Assembly (NCBI GenBank): GCA_042573625.1
Contig: JBHPCZ010000066.1
Span: forward strand, 1 to 18,857
DNA: 18,857 nt
Direction: 5' to 3'
DNA from: JBHPCZ01 sp042573625
GTDB taxonomy: Bacteria > Desulfobacterota > Desulfobacteria > Desulfobacterales > UBA11574
Made by a program: the position numbers and the translations under genes. The stretch's first letter is position 1, and the number at the start of each line of letters is the position of its first letter. Positions 1 through 7,378 of this stretch are shown in pieces. The notes under the pieces are model-generated. The model saw only the letters and a list, made by a program, of their open reading frames with translations, did no database searches and had not been told where the DNA came from.

Positions 1-49
1 TTGGAGATATCACAAGTTTTAAAGCGGACCGAAAAACTTTGTTATATTG

Positions 50-77
50 CAGATATCAAAAGTTCGCTTGATATCTG
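50..77. repeat. 10-bp perfect inverted repeat near left edge
   Basis: CAGATATCAA (50-59) and TTGATATCTG (68-77) are perfect reverse complements around an 8-nt spacer. A related half-site, GAGATATCACAAG, lies at about 5-17. The repeat is downstream of fpg with no U-tract after it, so it does not look like a standard terminator. It could be an operator for a gene beyond the left edge or a small palindromic repeat. Confidence 0.4.
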
Positions 78-154
78 AATACGTTGATACTATAAACAAC
101 ATCCCTTAAGAGCAACTTTAAAGCCATCTTTTTTTGTCCGACACCTCCACTAAT

Positions 155-964
155 TCATTTTTGACAATAACTGCAATAAACCGTACTGCGACCGTTCTGC
201 CGAATTTGCTTTAGTTCATTTGCACAGCGTTTACAGGCCTGCCCTTTCCGGCCGTAAACAAAGAGCTGTTGCTTAAAATAACCGGGATTACCGTCACTGC
301 CAACAAAATCTCGCAAGGTCGTTCCACCCTGATTTATCGCTTCACTTAGCACATCACGAATATTATCAACCAGTGCACCTAAACGCTTTTTAGAGGTTCT
401 GTTAGCCGCTCGTTTAGGATGAATGTGCGAAAGAAACAGGGCTTCATTGGCGTAGATGTTTCCAACACCCACTACCACGCGGCTGTCCATGATCAATTGC
501 TTGATCGATGTGTTACGCGCGCGTGACAAAGCATACAGATAATCCATACTAAACGTGTTTGTGAGAGGCTCTGGTCCAAGATGATGGATAAGTTTATGGG
601 TGGGCCAATCGGTCGTCCACAACAAACAACCAAATCGTCTTGGATCATTAAATCGAATTAGGTTGCCTGAATCCAACACCATCTCAATGTGGTCGTGTTT
701 CAGCATAGCTGCTCTTTCAGTCAGCACACGCAGACTTCCAGACATGCCGAGATGCACTAAAATCGATCCTTTCTCCAACGTAATAATGATATATTTAGCT
801 CGCCTATGAACAGTAAGTACTCGCTGCCCAGATATTTCATTTATCTCTTTTGAAACAGGCCAGCGCAGATTGGGATTGCGCACCAAGATAGATACAATCG
901 ATACACCCTCCAAATAAGGCCGTATGCCACGCTTTGTGATTTCAACTTCTGGTAGTTCAGGCAA
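155..964 (-). CDS. mutM: Formamidopyrimidine-DNA glycosylase (Fpg/MutM), TTG start
   Basis: This is a bifunctional base-excision repair enzyme that removes 8-oxoguanine and other oxidised purines and nicks the abasic site. The family N-terminus PELPEVE follows directly after a leucine codon, TTG at 964-962, which is preceded by GAGGA at 7-nt spacing. Starting there gives 269 residues, the usual family length, and leaves Pro2 and Glu3 as the catalytic N-terminus after Met removal. Other family marks are Lys57 in HRRAKY, His71 in HLGMSG, the GVGNIYANEALF segment, and a C-terminal zinc finger with Cys244/247/264/267 and Arg259. An upstream ATG at 1018 would add 18 residues and block the Pro2 nucleophile, so I reject it. 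The gene lies at the downstream end of a minus-strand block, separated from SOUL by 317 nt, and probably has its own promoter. Its role fits the oxidative-damage theme of the window. Confidence 0.95.
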   Translation of the reverse strand: MPELPEVEITKRGIRPYLEGVSIVSILVRNPNLRWPVSKEINEISGQRVLTVHRRAKYIIITLEKGSILVHLGMSGSLRVLTERAAMLKHDHIEMVLDSGNLIRFNDPRRFGCLLWTTDWPTHKLIHHLGPEPLTNTFSMDYLYALSRARNTSIKQLIMDSRVVVGVGNIYANEALFLSHIHPKRAANRTSKKRLGALVDNIRDVLSEAINQGGTTLRDFVGSDGNPGYFKQQLFVYGRKGQACKRCANELKQIRQNGRSTVYCSYCQK

Positions 965-1018
965 AAAATCATCCTCACGATATGGAATAGGAGCGAATAA
1001 TCTTACAGTCGCAGACAA

Positions 1019-1281
1019 CAGCGTCTATGCAAATAAAATTTACAGGATTCGCAGTGGTTGATACAAGTACCAATCAGAACGAGTACGACTGTAATCAACA
1101 AAAAAATAATTAATTAGGCAAGCGAAAATTGGAGTTAAAAAGCAATTTTATTAGATTAAAATAGTCAAGAGTAGGGTTAAAATTGATTTTCCGTTTCACG
1201 ACAAAGCTCCTTTACTTTAGACATGTTTCAATCACTGCTAATTGAAGTATTTCGAAGCGACATCAATTGTTAGGCTTTTTC
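1019..1281. other. AT-rich spacer between SOUL gene and fpg
   Basis: I see no convincing large gene here. On the minus strand there is a weak hairpin (TTCAAT/ATTGAA, 1227-1246) 35 nt after the SOUL stop, without a U-tract. A 29-codon minus-strand reading frame (1199-1110) has a good ribosome binding site and is listed separately. A possible fpg promoter (TTGTAT, 18 nt, TAAATT on the minus strand) is weak and I do not call it. Confidence 0.4.
1110..1199 (-). CDS. Possible 29-residue small protein
   Basis: A GTG codon at 1199-1197 is preceded by AAAGGAG (1213-1207) with 7-nt spacing, a strong Shine-Dalgarno arrangement. It opens a 29-codon frame ending in TAA at 1112-1110. The product would begin MKRKINFN, contains a central hydrophobic stretch (DYFNLIKLLF) and is basic. 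I recognise no family. The well-placed ribosome site is the only support; the frame is short and lies in AT-rich DNA, so it may be chance or the remnant of a longer gene. Confidence 0.2.
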   Translation of the reverse strand: MKRKINFNPTLDYFNLIKLLFNSNFRLPN

Positions 1282-1917
1282 TTAGTCAGTGCCTGTATCT
1301 ACCGGAATCAGAATCTCGTTTCGCCGCAAAAACCACGGGGTAAAGGGAGGATCGTACCGGGCCCATATGGGATCGCCTATAATAGTAAGGCCTTTTTCGT
1401 GAATCCACGACTCCAGTTTCAACTTGTATCGAAGGTAGCCCTTCTCGCTCCAGAAACCGGAGTAGCGTATTGCGGCCATCCGTCGAGCTGGAACCTGACG
1501 CAATGTAACCTTTGGATCCTCAGGCTCTGGAAGGGTTTCCAGAGTGTACGAGGCCGGCATCATGAAGCTTACAGCCCAACTTTCCTTAAAACGCTGCTGT
1601 CCTACGGGAGCTGTCATCTTGATCTTTTCTCCTACTGGTTGTTGGGATACAGGAGCCGTCATCACTACTTTATTGCGTGACCGATTGTCGCCGGAGATGT
1701 AGCGGAAAAGCCTTTTGAATGCCTTGTTTCCAGCATCTTTAAGATCTCCTTCCACAACGGTTTCGGCGAGGATGTGTGGTTCATAATCGCGGATCTCGAA
1801 CTTATTGTCTTTTTTTACCATTTCGTACTTAGCTTCTTCTATCGCCATCGCATCCATCGCTCCAATGATTATAACCGCTACTGCAACTATGATTCGGATC
1901 GGAATTTTAATGCTCAC
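1282..1917 (-). CDS. SOUL-family heme-binding protein, exported
   Basis: The 211-residue product has an N-terminal hydrophobic segment (about residues 5-20) ending in an AMA motif, consistent with a cleaved signal peptide and periplasmic location. The rest matches the SOUL heme-binding domain: YEMVKKDNKFEIRDYEPH near residues 31-48, a KAFKRLFRYISGDN core, the paired KVVMTAPVSQQ and KIKMTAPVGQQ segments, and a C-terminal YDPPFTPWFLRRNEI tail. The annotated start is GTG at 1917, and AAAGG sits very close to it, so the exact start is uncertain, but the signal peptide requires a start in this area. Family members bind heme or related tetrapyrroles; no enzymatic activity is established. The gene starts 44 nt after the transporter stop and probably belongs to the same transcript. 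A porphyrin-binding role would suit a light/oxidative-stress operon, because free porphyrins are photosensitisers; this is inference. Confidence 0.88.
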   Translation of the reverse strand: MSIKIPIRIIVAVAVIIIGAMDAMAIEEAKYEMVKKDNKFEIRDYEPHILAETVVEGDLKDAGNKAFKRLFRYISGDNRSRNKVVMTAPVSQQPVGEKIKMTAPVGQQRFKESWAVSFMMPASYTLETLPEPEDPKVTLRQVPARRMAAIRYSGFWSEKGYLRYKLKLESWIHEKGLTIIGDPIWARYDPPFTPWFLRRNEILIPVDTGTD

Positions 1918-1961
1918 CGCCTTTGATGATTTACATGCGTATTCGCCCTACGTATAGCGTT

Positions 1962-3401
1962 TTATGTATCACTCCGCTGATTAAACGTATCGTTCGTGCT
2001 TTTTAAAATTCGATCCTTTAGAGGATCTTTTACCGGACTTCCAGCCCCCCGCTCTTCAATCAGACTTCTTATCTGACGATGTTTTTCCTGGGATATCGGA
2101 TATAACAGCGCAACCATAAAAGCAATGATATTGCACAGGCAGGGAACTAAACCGTAAAGTAATTTTAATGCAAGCACAACGGCGCCGCTTTGCTCGATGT
2201 TGGGTTCGTACCCTACATATCCCAGCAAATAGAGACTGATTCCCACGCCAAACGCAGCCGCCAGCTTTTTGGCAACGGACCAGATTCCGATGAACAGTCC
2301 TTCGCGGCGCAGACCGCTGATGAGTTCGTCATAATCAATCACGTCCGCCTGGATGGCAGAAGGCAGTGCCAAGCTGGCCCCAAAACCGATGCCTGAGAAA
2401 ACGACAATGATTCCATAGGCGATTTCATCTCCCGCTCCCAAAAACAGAACGCCGATGAATGCACCGGTGTTGATTACCATGGAAATCAGCCAGGCCACCT
2501 TTTTACCGATTTTTTTTGAAACCACAATCCACAGGGGCAGAAAGGCAACCCCTGTGAAAAAATAAAGCACCAGAAAAAAGTTGGCGTAATCGGATTTTAA
2601 AACATACTGAACATAGAAAAGAATCAGCGTGGCGGGAAGCTGGTTTCCAAAGGCGCTGATCACGTAGGAAATCATCAAAATAATAAAGGGCCGGTTGTGC
2701 GCGATATCCTTTAGCGCCATTTTCAGATCCACAGGTTTCTTTTTCATGTGGATGGGGATTTCCCGGATCCGTAAAACACAGTAATAGCAGCAGGCAATAA
2801 TCAAGGGGGCGTACAGGGCTGACATGATGAAAAACTTTTTTTTTTCATCTTGCGGGCTGCCGGTTAAGTCATAGGCCCAGTCGATAACACCAGGAGCAGA
2901 AGCTGCCGCCAGTGTTCCTGCAATCAGAAATCCGTCTCTGAGTGCAAACAGGGAGGTTCTTTCATGATAATCAAAAGTCAGTTCAGGCCCCAGTGACTCG
3001 TAAGGAACAACCACAAGGGTCCAAAATAAAAAGAGGGCAAATATCCAGACGGAAAACCAGATGGTTTCCATTGTGGCTGAAGTCCAGGAAGGGGGATTAA
3101 AAAGCGCGCAGACCGAAACGGCCACCAGGATGGATGCGATGGCGATGTATGGTCTTCTGCGACCCCATCGCGTTACCGTGTGATCGGACAGCAGGCCTAT
3201 GGCAGGATCGGTAACCGCATCAAACAGGCGAACGCCTAACAAAATCAGACCCATCAGGGAAATAGGAACACCCACAACATCGGTGTAAAATTTCGGGATG
3301 TATACATAGACCGGAATGCCTACTACGGCCAGGGCAAATGCGGGGGCAGCATAAGCGACCTTTCTGCCGAATCTCAGGTGGCCTAAGGTGTTATCTTTCA
3401 T
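1962..3401 (-). CDS. GPH-family (MelB-like) major facilitator transporter
   Basis: A 479-residue integral membrane protein with about twelve hydrophobic segments. The GPH (glycoside-pentoside-hexuronide:cation symporter) signature is clear: LFDAVTDPAIGLLSD at residues 59-73, containing the Asp61-x3-Asp65 pair that corresponds to cation/sugar-coordinating aspartates in MelB, followed by WGRRRP (79-84) after helix two. The family couples sugar or sugar-like uptake to Na+ or H+. The start ATG overlaps the stop of the chalcone-isomerase-like gene (ATGA), so translation is coupled. A GPH-type transporter is, as I recall, part of the singlet-oxygen-response gene set in Rhodobacter; its substrate there is not settled and need not be a sugar. 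Given its neighbours I would consider a lipid head-group or lysolipid-like substrate, as the related family member LplT/MFSD2 type shows is possible; this is speculation. Confidence 0.88.
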   Translation of the reverse strand: MKDNTLGHLRFGRKVAYAAPAFALAVVGIPVYVYIPKFYTDVVGVPISLMGLILLGVRLFDAVTDPAIGLLSDHTVTRWGRRRPYIAIASILVAVSVCALFNPPSWTSATMETIWFSVWIFALFLFWTLVVVPYESLGPELTFDYHERTSLFALRDGFLIAGTLAAASAPGVIDWAYDLTGSPQDEKKKFFIMSALYAPLIIACCYYCVLRIREIPIHMKKKPVDLKMALKDIAHNRPFIILMISYVISAFGNQLPATLILFYVQYVLKSDYANFFLVLYFFTGVAFLPLWIVVSKKIGKKVAWLISMVINTGAFIGVLFLGAGDEIAYGIIVVFSGIGFGASLALPSAIQADVIDYDELISGLRREGLFIGIWSVAKKLAAAFGVGISLYLLGYVGYEPNIEQSGAVVLALKLLYGLVPCLCNIIAFMVALLYPISQEKHRQIRSLIEERGAGSPVKDPLKDRILKSTNDTFNQRSDT

Positions 3402-3970
3402 TTTTTTACAAGAAGTGCATCCCTGAAACGTTCATCGATGGGATTTTCACCCAGCCATATGGAAAAAACCGCGAAAGCAAAATCATGACCCAAGATCGTT
3501 CCCAGGGGAATTCCGTTCAGCGCTAGGGTGCTCCCTTTTCCCTGGATATACGTTAAGGAATATCTCTCGCCGCTTTTGACATCCCGGTAAAGTGCATTGA
3601 ATTTTTGAACCCTGTCTTCAATTTTTTGATAGGATTGTTCGGAAACGTTTTTTTTGATGATCGCGGTGGTGGATTCCTGAAAATCCTCTTTTTTGATGTC
3701 ATGAAAATATTCGAGCACAAGGTGTTTGGACACATCCCCCATGGCGTCGGCAGAACGGATTGGGGCGGGCAGGTAAAGCGCACCCACATAGCCATTGAAA
3801 AACAGCATGTACTTCATCAAGGCCACTGAGCGAAGCTGAAATTCCACGTTTTCTAAGGTGATTTTATCCTGAAAGATTACCCCTTCAATTTCTGCGGCCG
3901 GCACCTGATCCGCCAAAACAAAAAAACCAAAACAAAGCGCGAAGGCGATGAGCCTTGCAGAAGTTTTCAT
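3398..3970 (-). CDS. Chalcone-isomerase-like protein, exported
   Basis: The 190-residue product opens with a signal peptide (MKTSARLIAFALCFGFFVLA, predicted cleavage after PAA near residue 26). The mature part fits the bacterial chalcone-isomerase-like fold: EIEGVIFQDKI, LRSVALMKYMLFFNGYVGALYL and FHDIKKEDFQEST. In bacteria this domain is common in lipid-modification and oxidative-stress clusters and is not expected to act on flavonoids; fatty-acid binding is a plausible role by analogy with plant fatty-acid-binding relatives. Start codon and upstream stop overlap by one base (TAATG), and the downstream transporter overlaps by ATGA, placing it firmly inside the operon. It is likely the periplasmic partner of the lipid-modifying enzymes encoded upstream. 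Exact function is unknown. Confidence 0.82.
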   Translation of the reverse strand: MKTSARLIAFALCFGFFVLADQVPAAEIEGVIFQDKITLENVEFQLRSVALMKYMLFFNGYVGALYLPAPIRSADAMGDVSKHLVLEYFHDIKKEDFQESTTAIIKKNVSEQSYQKIEDRVQKFNALYRDVKSGERYSLTYIQGKGSTLALNGIPLGTILGHDFAFAVFSIWLGENPIDERFRDALLVKK

Positions 3971-5376
3971 TATTCCACCTCAAATTCAGAAATTCTTGCC
4001 AGCGCTTTCAACAATTGTTCACATTCTTTCGGGGTTGACCGGGTCCCTGGAAATACATCGATGATGTGGGGCCTGCGGTCGAACCAGAACTCGCCGGTTG
4101 CGTCAGCCACTTCCCGGGCGGCGGCAAGCCACACCATGGTATCGGCACCCTGTTCCGGGGTGCGCAGAATCGATTTTGTCAGTTTATAAAACCCTGGAAG
4201 AGACTTTTTGATTCCGGGGGTTGCCACCCAGCCGGGGTGCATGGCGTGTGCTACGATGCCATCTTCTTTGTGCTTTTCGGCCCAGAATTTTGTCAGCATA
4301 ACGAGACCTCTTTTGGCACGGGCATAAGCATTTTCTCCGTTGTAAGGCTCTTTCTTATACTCCAGATCATGGACCTCCAGCTTCTGGGTGTACATGCCTC
4401 CGGATGACACCGTAACAATACGCGATGGCGCGGAGCGTTTCAGTTTTGCTATCAACAGGGATGTTAGCAAAAAAGGCCCCATGAGATTCAGCGCCAGGCA
4501 ACGCTCGATTCCTTCTGCTGTTTCCTCTCTGTGATCGTACAATGCACCGGCATTGTTGATCAGAACGTGTATTTTGGGCTCTTTGCGATCCAGTTTTTCG
4601 GCAAGAGAGCGGATATTTGCCTTTATGCTCAGATCCGCAACTTCCCCGCAAATCCTGGCGTTTCCGGTTTCTTTTCTAATTTGCCTGCAAACCGCATCCA
4701 CCTTTTGTGGATCTCTTCCCACGATAATGGTCTTGGCCCCCAGCCGCGCAATCCTGAGAGCCGTGATTTTCCCGAGACCGGACGTGGCACCGGTCACAAG
4801 AACCGTTTTGTCGGTCAAGGATACGGCCAGAGGGTTCCACGATTTTTTTCTCCACAGATATCCATATTTGCTGAAGGTCAGCAGTCCCGGAAGGATGCTT
4901 TTGTCCATCCAGCGGTCCAGCAAGCGAATTTTAGGTAAACAATAGTTTTCCTTGAAAGCATGCGCCAAGCCTTTGATAGCGGCCTTTCCGATTCTCTTGA
5001 TGTAAAAAAACATGAATTTTTCAAAAAGAAATGAGACTTCTTTAAACGTCAAATCCAAAGAATATTCAATCTTGGTTTCGTTTTCGGATGCGTTAAATGT
5101 GATGGAATCTTGGGCCGAAAACGTTTCACCCCGTCCTTCAAAAACAACAAGTTTCGGCGCTTTTAGCCTGGCAACCCGATAGGTCATGGGAAAAGTAAAC
5201 CAAAGAAATGCACACTTCAATTGAAACTCACTTCCCGCTCGAACCGGCCCGGGGGTCGTTTTCTGCGACGCGATGACGCCGGGATCCCACTGCTCGATAT
5301 TTGACAAATCACTGACATAGGCAAACACATCGTGAATGTTCTGACGAACAGTGATGGATTCTGTATGATGTATCAT
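3970..5376 (-). CDS. SRPBCC (polyketide cyclase-like) + short-chain dehydrogenase fusion
   Basis: The 468-residue protein has two domains. Residues 1 to about 150 resemble the SRPBCC/START-like lipid- or polyketide-binding fold (ITVRQNIHDVFAYVSDLSNI, later VVFEGRGE). Residues 190-460 are a classical short-chain dehydrogenase: TGATSGLG (195-202) for NAD(P), NNAG (274-277), catalytic Ser324/325 and the YxxxK pair Tyr351/Lys355. The C-terminal half resembles DHRS12-type SDRs. I choose ATG at 5376, seven bases after the upstream stop, because the SRPBCC homology begins there; an earlier ATG at 5448 would lie inside the upstream gene. The family suggests oxidation or reduction of a hydrophobic carbonyl or alcohol held by the SRPBCC domain. 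Position directly behind the CFA fusion and in front of the chalcone-isomerase-like gene argues for a modified fatty-acyl substrate. The substrate is not known. Confidence 0.88.
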   Translation of the reverse strand: MIHHTESITVRQNIHDVFAYVSDLSNIEQWDPGVIASQKTTPGPVRAGSEFQLKCAFLWFTFPMTYRVARLKAPKLVVFEGRGETFSAQDSITFNASENETKIEYSLDLTFKEVSFLFEKFMFFYIKRIGKAAIKGLAHAFKENYCLPKIRLLDRWMDKSILPGLLTFSKYGYLWRKKSWNPLAVSLTDKTVLVTGATSGLGKITALRIARLGAKTIIVGRDPQKVDAVCRQIRKETGNARICGEVADLSIKANIRSLAEKLDRKEPKIHVLINNAGALYDHREETAEGIERCLALNLMGPFLLTSLLIAKLKRSAPSRIVTVSSGGMYTQKLEVHDLEYKKEPYNGENAYARAKRGLVMLTKFWAEKHKEDGIVAHAMHPGWVATPGIKKSLPGFYKLTKSILRTPEQGADTMVWLAAAREVADATGEFWFDRRPHIIDVFPGTRSTPKECEQLLKALARISEFEVE

Positions 5377-5383
5377 GGCTTCA

Positions 5384-7378
5384 CTACCTAAATAATTTGG
5401 CCCGACGATCGTCATTCTGTCGGGTAAGGACCATTTGCAGATCCCCAAGGGCTTTTTTCAAAAAAGCAGCTTCGCACAGCGCCAGATAATAGGCCCATTT
5501 CCTTACAAAGTCGGTATCGAAATTCATTTTTCCCAGTTTTTCCTGATTGTCATTCAATGCCTGTCTCCATTTGTTGAGGGTCAGTACATAATGATCCCCG
5601 ATGTTTTCCACACTCTCAACCATCAGATCGGAACAGCGCGTCATAGCGTTACAAATGGTCGTCAGGGACGGAACCTGACCGCCCGGGAAAATGTGTTTTT
5701 TAATCCAGTCGCTTTTTTTGTATTTGTTCAGATACTCCTGATCCGGTGTCGTAATGGTCTGGATAACAATGATTCCGTTTTTCTTGAGCAGGCGGTCGCA
5801 TATTCTAAAGAAATCTCCAAGGTACTTGTGGCCGACCGCCTCCAGCATTTCAATGGATACGATTTTATCATATTGGCCTTCAATCTCCCGGTAATCTTGC
5901 AGTCGTATCTCGATTTTATCACCAAGCCCTTCCCTTGCGACGCTTTTTTTGGCAAAGCGGTATTGTTCTTCCGATAGGGTCACAGCGGTTATTCTGCAAC
6001 CGGTTGTTTTTGCGGCTTCCAGGGCAAATCCTCCCCAGCCGCAGCCGATTTCCAAAACATGATCCTTTTTCTTGATATCCGCTTTTGCAATGATTTTTTG
6101 GTGCTTGTTTCTCTGGGCATCCTCAAGGGTTTCGTCTTTAGATTTAAAATACGCACAGGAATAGGTCATGGTATTGTCCAAAAAGAGCGTAAAAAAATCA
6201 TTGCCCAGATCGTAATGTTGGTTGACATTTTTTCTGCTTATTGAAATTTTATTATCTCTGAGGCGATGGTCCACGCTTGCCGTCCAGTCTGAAACCGCTG
6301 ATGTGATCCAGTAGCCCTCGGAAAGGACGTTTCGGTTTTCAATCAATACTTGGAAAAGACTTACCAAATCCGATGAATCCCATTCCCCGGCAGTATAGGA
6401 TTCTCCGAGACCGATTTCTCCGCCCAGTATTGTTCTTGAAAAAAATTGAAAGTCCCTTACACGGATTTCACCGGTGGGGCCTTTTTGATGACGACCAAAG
6501 ATTTTTTCCCCACCCCCCGGAAGCGCCATCCTGATCCGCCCTGCAGAGATGCGATTGAAATGCGAAAAAACAAGGTTGCGGGCAATTCTCTGAAAAAAAG
6601 TCGGCTGCGTGCGCCTGATGGTCTTCGGGCTGACGGGAACCGGTTTGTCATAAAAATGCATTTTCCTTTGAAAATAGAGCTTGAACGCTTCCCAATATAT
6701 TCGCGGAACACTCAGATGAGGAACCAGCGGGTTTTGAAACATGATTTTCATATGATTCATGGGATTCAGTTCAACGGCATTACCGGTGAGACGGGCATCA
6801 AAAACCTTCTTATTCTCTCGGTTCAGTCTGATGTTTATATCTAAGTTCTCCCGAGGCTTTGAAAAAGTAAATTCGTATTCCCCCTCAACACGGTTAAAAG
6901 GAGATACGTGAAATGCTTTGGGAGCTTTATATTTGATAACATCGGCATCGCTTTCTGCAAGCGTATCTTTGAGCACGTAGAGATGACGCTCACCGTAGGT
7001 ATTGCTTACTTCCGTTACAATGCAAAGAAGCGTGTCCTGCGGTGTGAAACAATAATAAAAGCTGACGGGATTAAAAACATAGCTCAAGTAACGGGGAGAG
7101 GTGATCAGTGTCACTTTGTCGGGCCGTGAGACTATTCCTGCTGATTCAAGGCAACGGCCAAGCTTTTCGAAAATAGTGCCTTTTTCCCGCAAAAGGTAGT
7201 CCCGGTCAAAAATTGAGGCAAATCGAAGCCGGTTATATCCGAACAGGGGTAGCCGCCGGTCCAACTCGGGCAATTCATCCAAGTCGATGGCATATACATA
7301 TAACGGATAATTAAAGCGGTGTGGAACCGGCAAATACCGGGTATGCTCTATCTGTCCTTTATATATTTTTGATTTCAT
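5384..7378 (-). CDS. DUF1365 + cyclopropane-fatty-acyl-phospholipid synthase fusion
   Basis: A single 664-residue frame joins two proteins usually encoded separately. Residues 1 to about 245 are DUF1365 (KSKIYKGQIEHTRYLPVPH, SYVFNPVSFYYCF at 99-111, TEVSNTYGERH). Residues about 262-655 are a CFA synthase/mycolic-acid-methyltransferase type SAM-dependent enzyme with all landmarks: YDLGNDFF (389-396), TYSCAYF with Cys408, SAM loop VLEIGCGWGG (441-450), Glu510 in IEMLEAVG, His562 in HIFPGG, Tyr597 and Cys635. By comparison with E. coli Cfa these positions match the bicarbonate-binding active site (Cys139, Glu239, His266, Tyr317), so it should be active at the membrane on unsaturated acyl chains. 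The product may be cyclopropane or a methylated precursor of furan fatty acids, as proposed for related enzymes near FAD oxidases. It overlaps the upstream FAD gene by ATGA and stops seven bases before the SDR gene. Confidence 0.92.
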   Translation of the reverse strand: MKSKIYKGQIEHTRYLPVPHRFNYPLYVYAIDLDELPELDRRLPLFGYNRLRFASIFDRDYLLREKGTIFEKLGRCLESAGIVSRPDKVTLITSPRYLSYVFNPVSFYYCFTPQDTLLCIVTEVSNTYGERHLYVLKDTLAESDADVIKYKAPKAFHVSPFNRVEGEYEFTFSKPRENLDINIRLNRENKKVFDARLTGNAVELNPMNHMKIMFQNPLVPHLSVPRIYWEAFKLYFQRKMHFYDKPVPVSPKTIRRTQPTFFQRIARNLVFSHFNRISAGRIRMALPGGGEKIFGRHQKGPTGEIRVRDFQFFSRTILGGEIGLGESYTAGEWDSSDLVSLFQVLIENRNVLSEGYWITSAVSDWTASVDHRLRDNKISISRKNVNQHYDLGNDFFTLFLDNTMTYSCAYFKSKDETLEDAQRNKHQKIIAKADIKKKDHVLEIGCGWGGFALEAAKTTGCRITAVTLSEEQYRFAKKSVAREGLGDKIEIRLQDYREIEGQYDKIVSIEMLEAVGHKYLGDFFRICDRLLKKNGIIVIQTITTPDQEYLNKYKKSDWIKKHIFPGGQVPSLTTICNAMTRCSDLMVESVENIGDHYVLTLNKWRQALNDNQEKLGKMNFDTDFVRKWAYYLALCEAAFLKKALGDLQMVLTRQNDDRRAKLFR

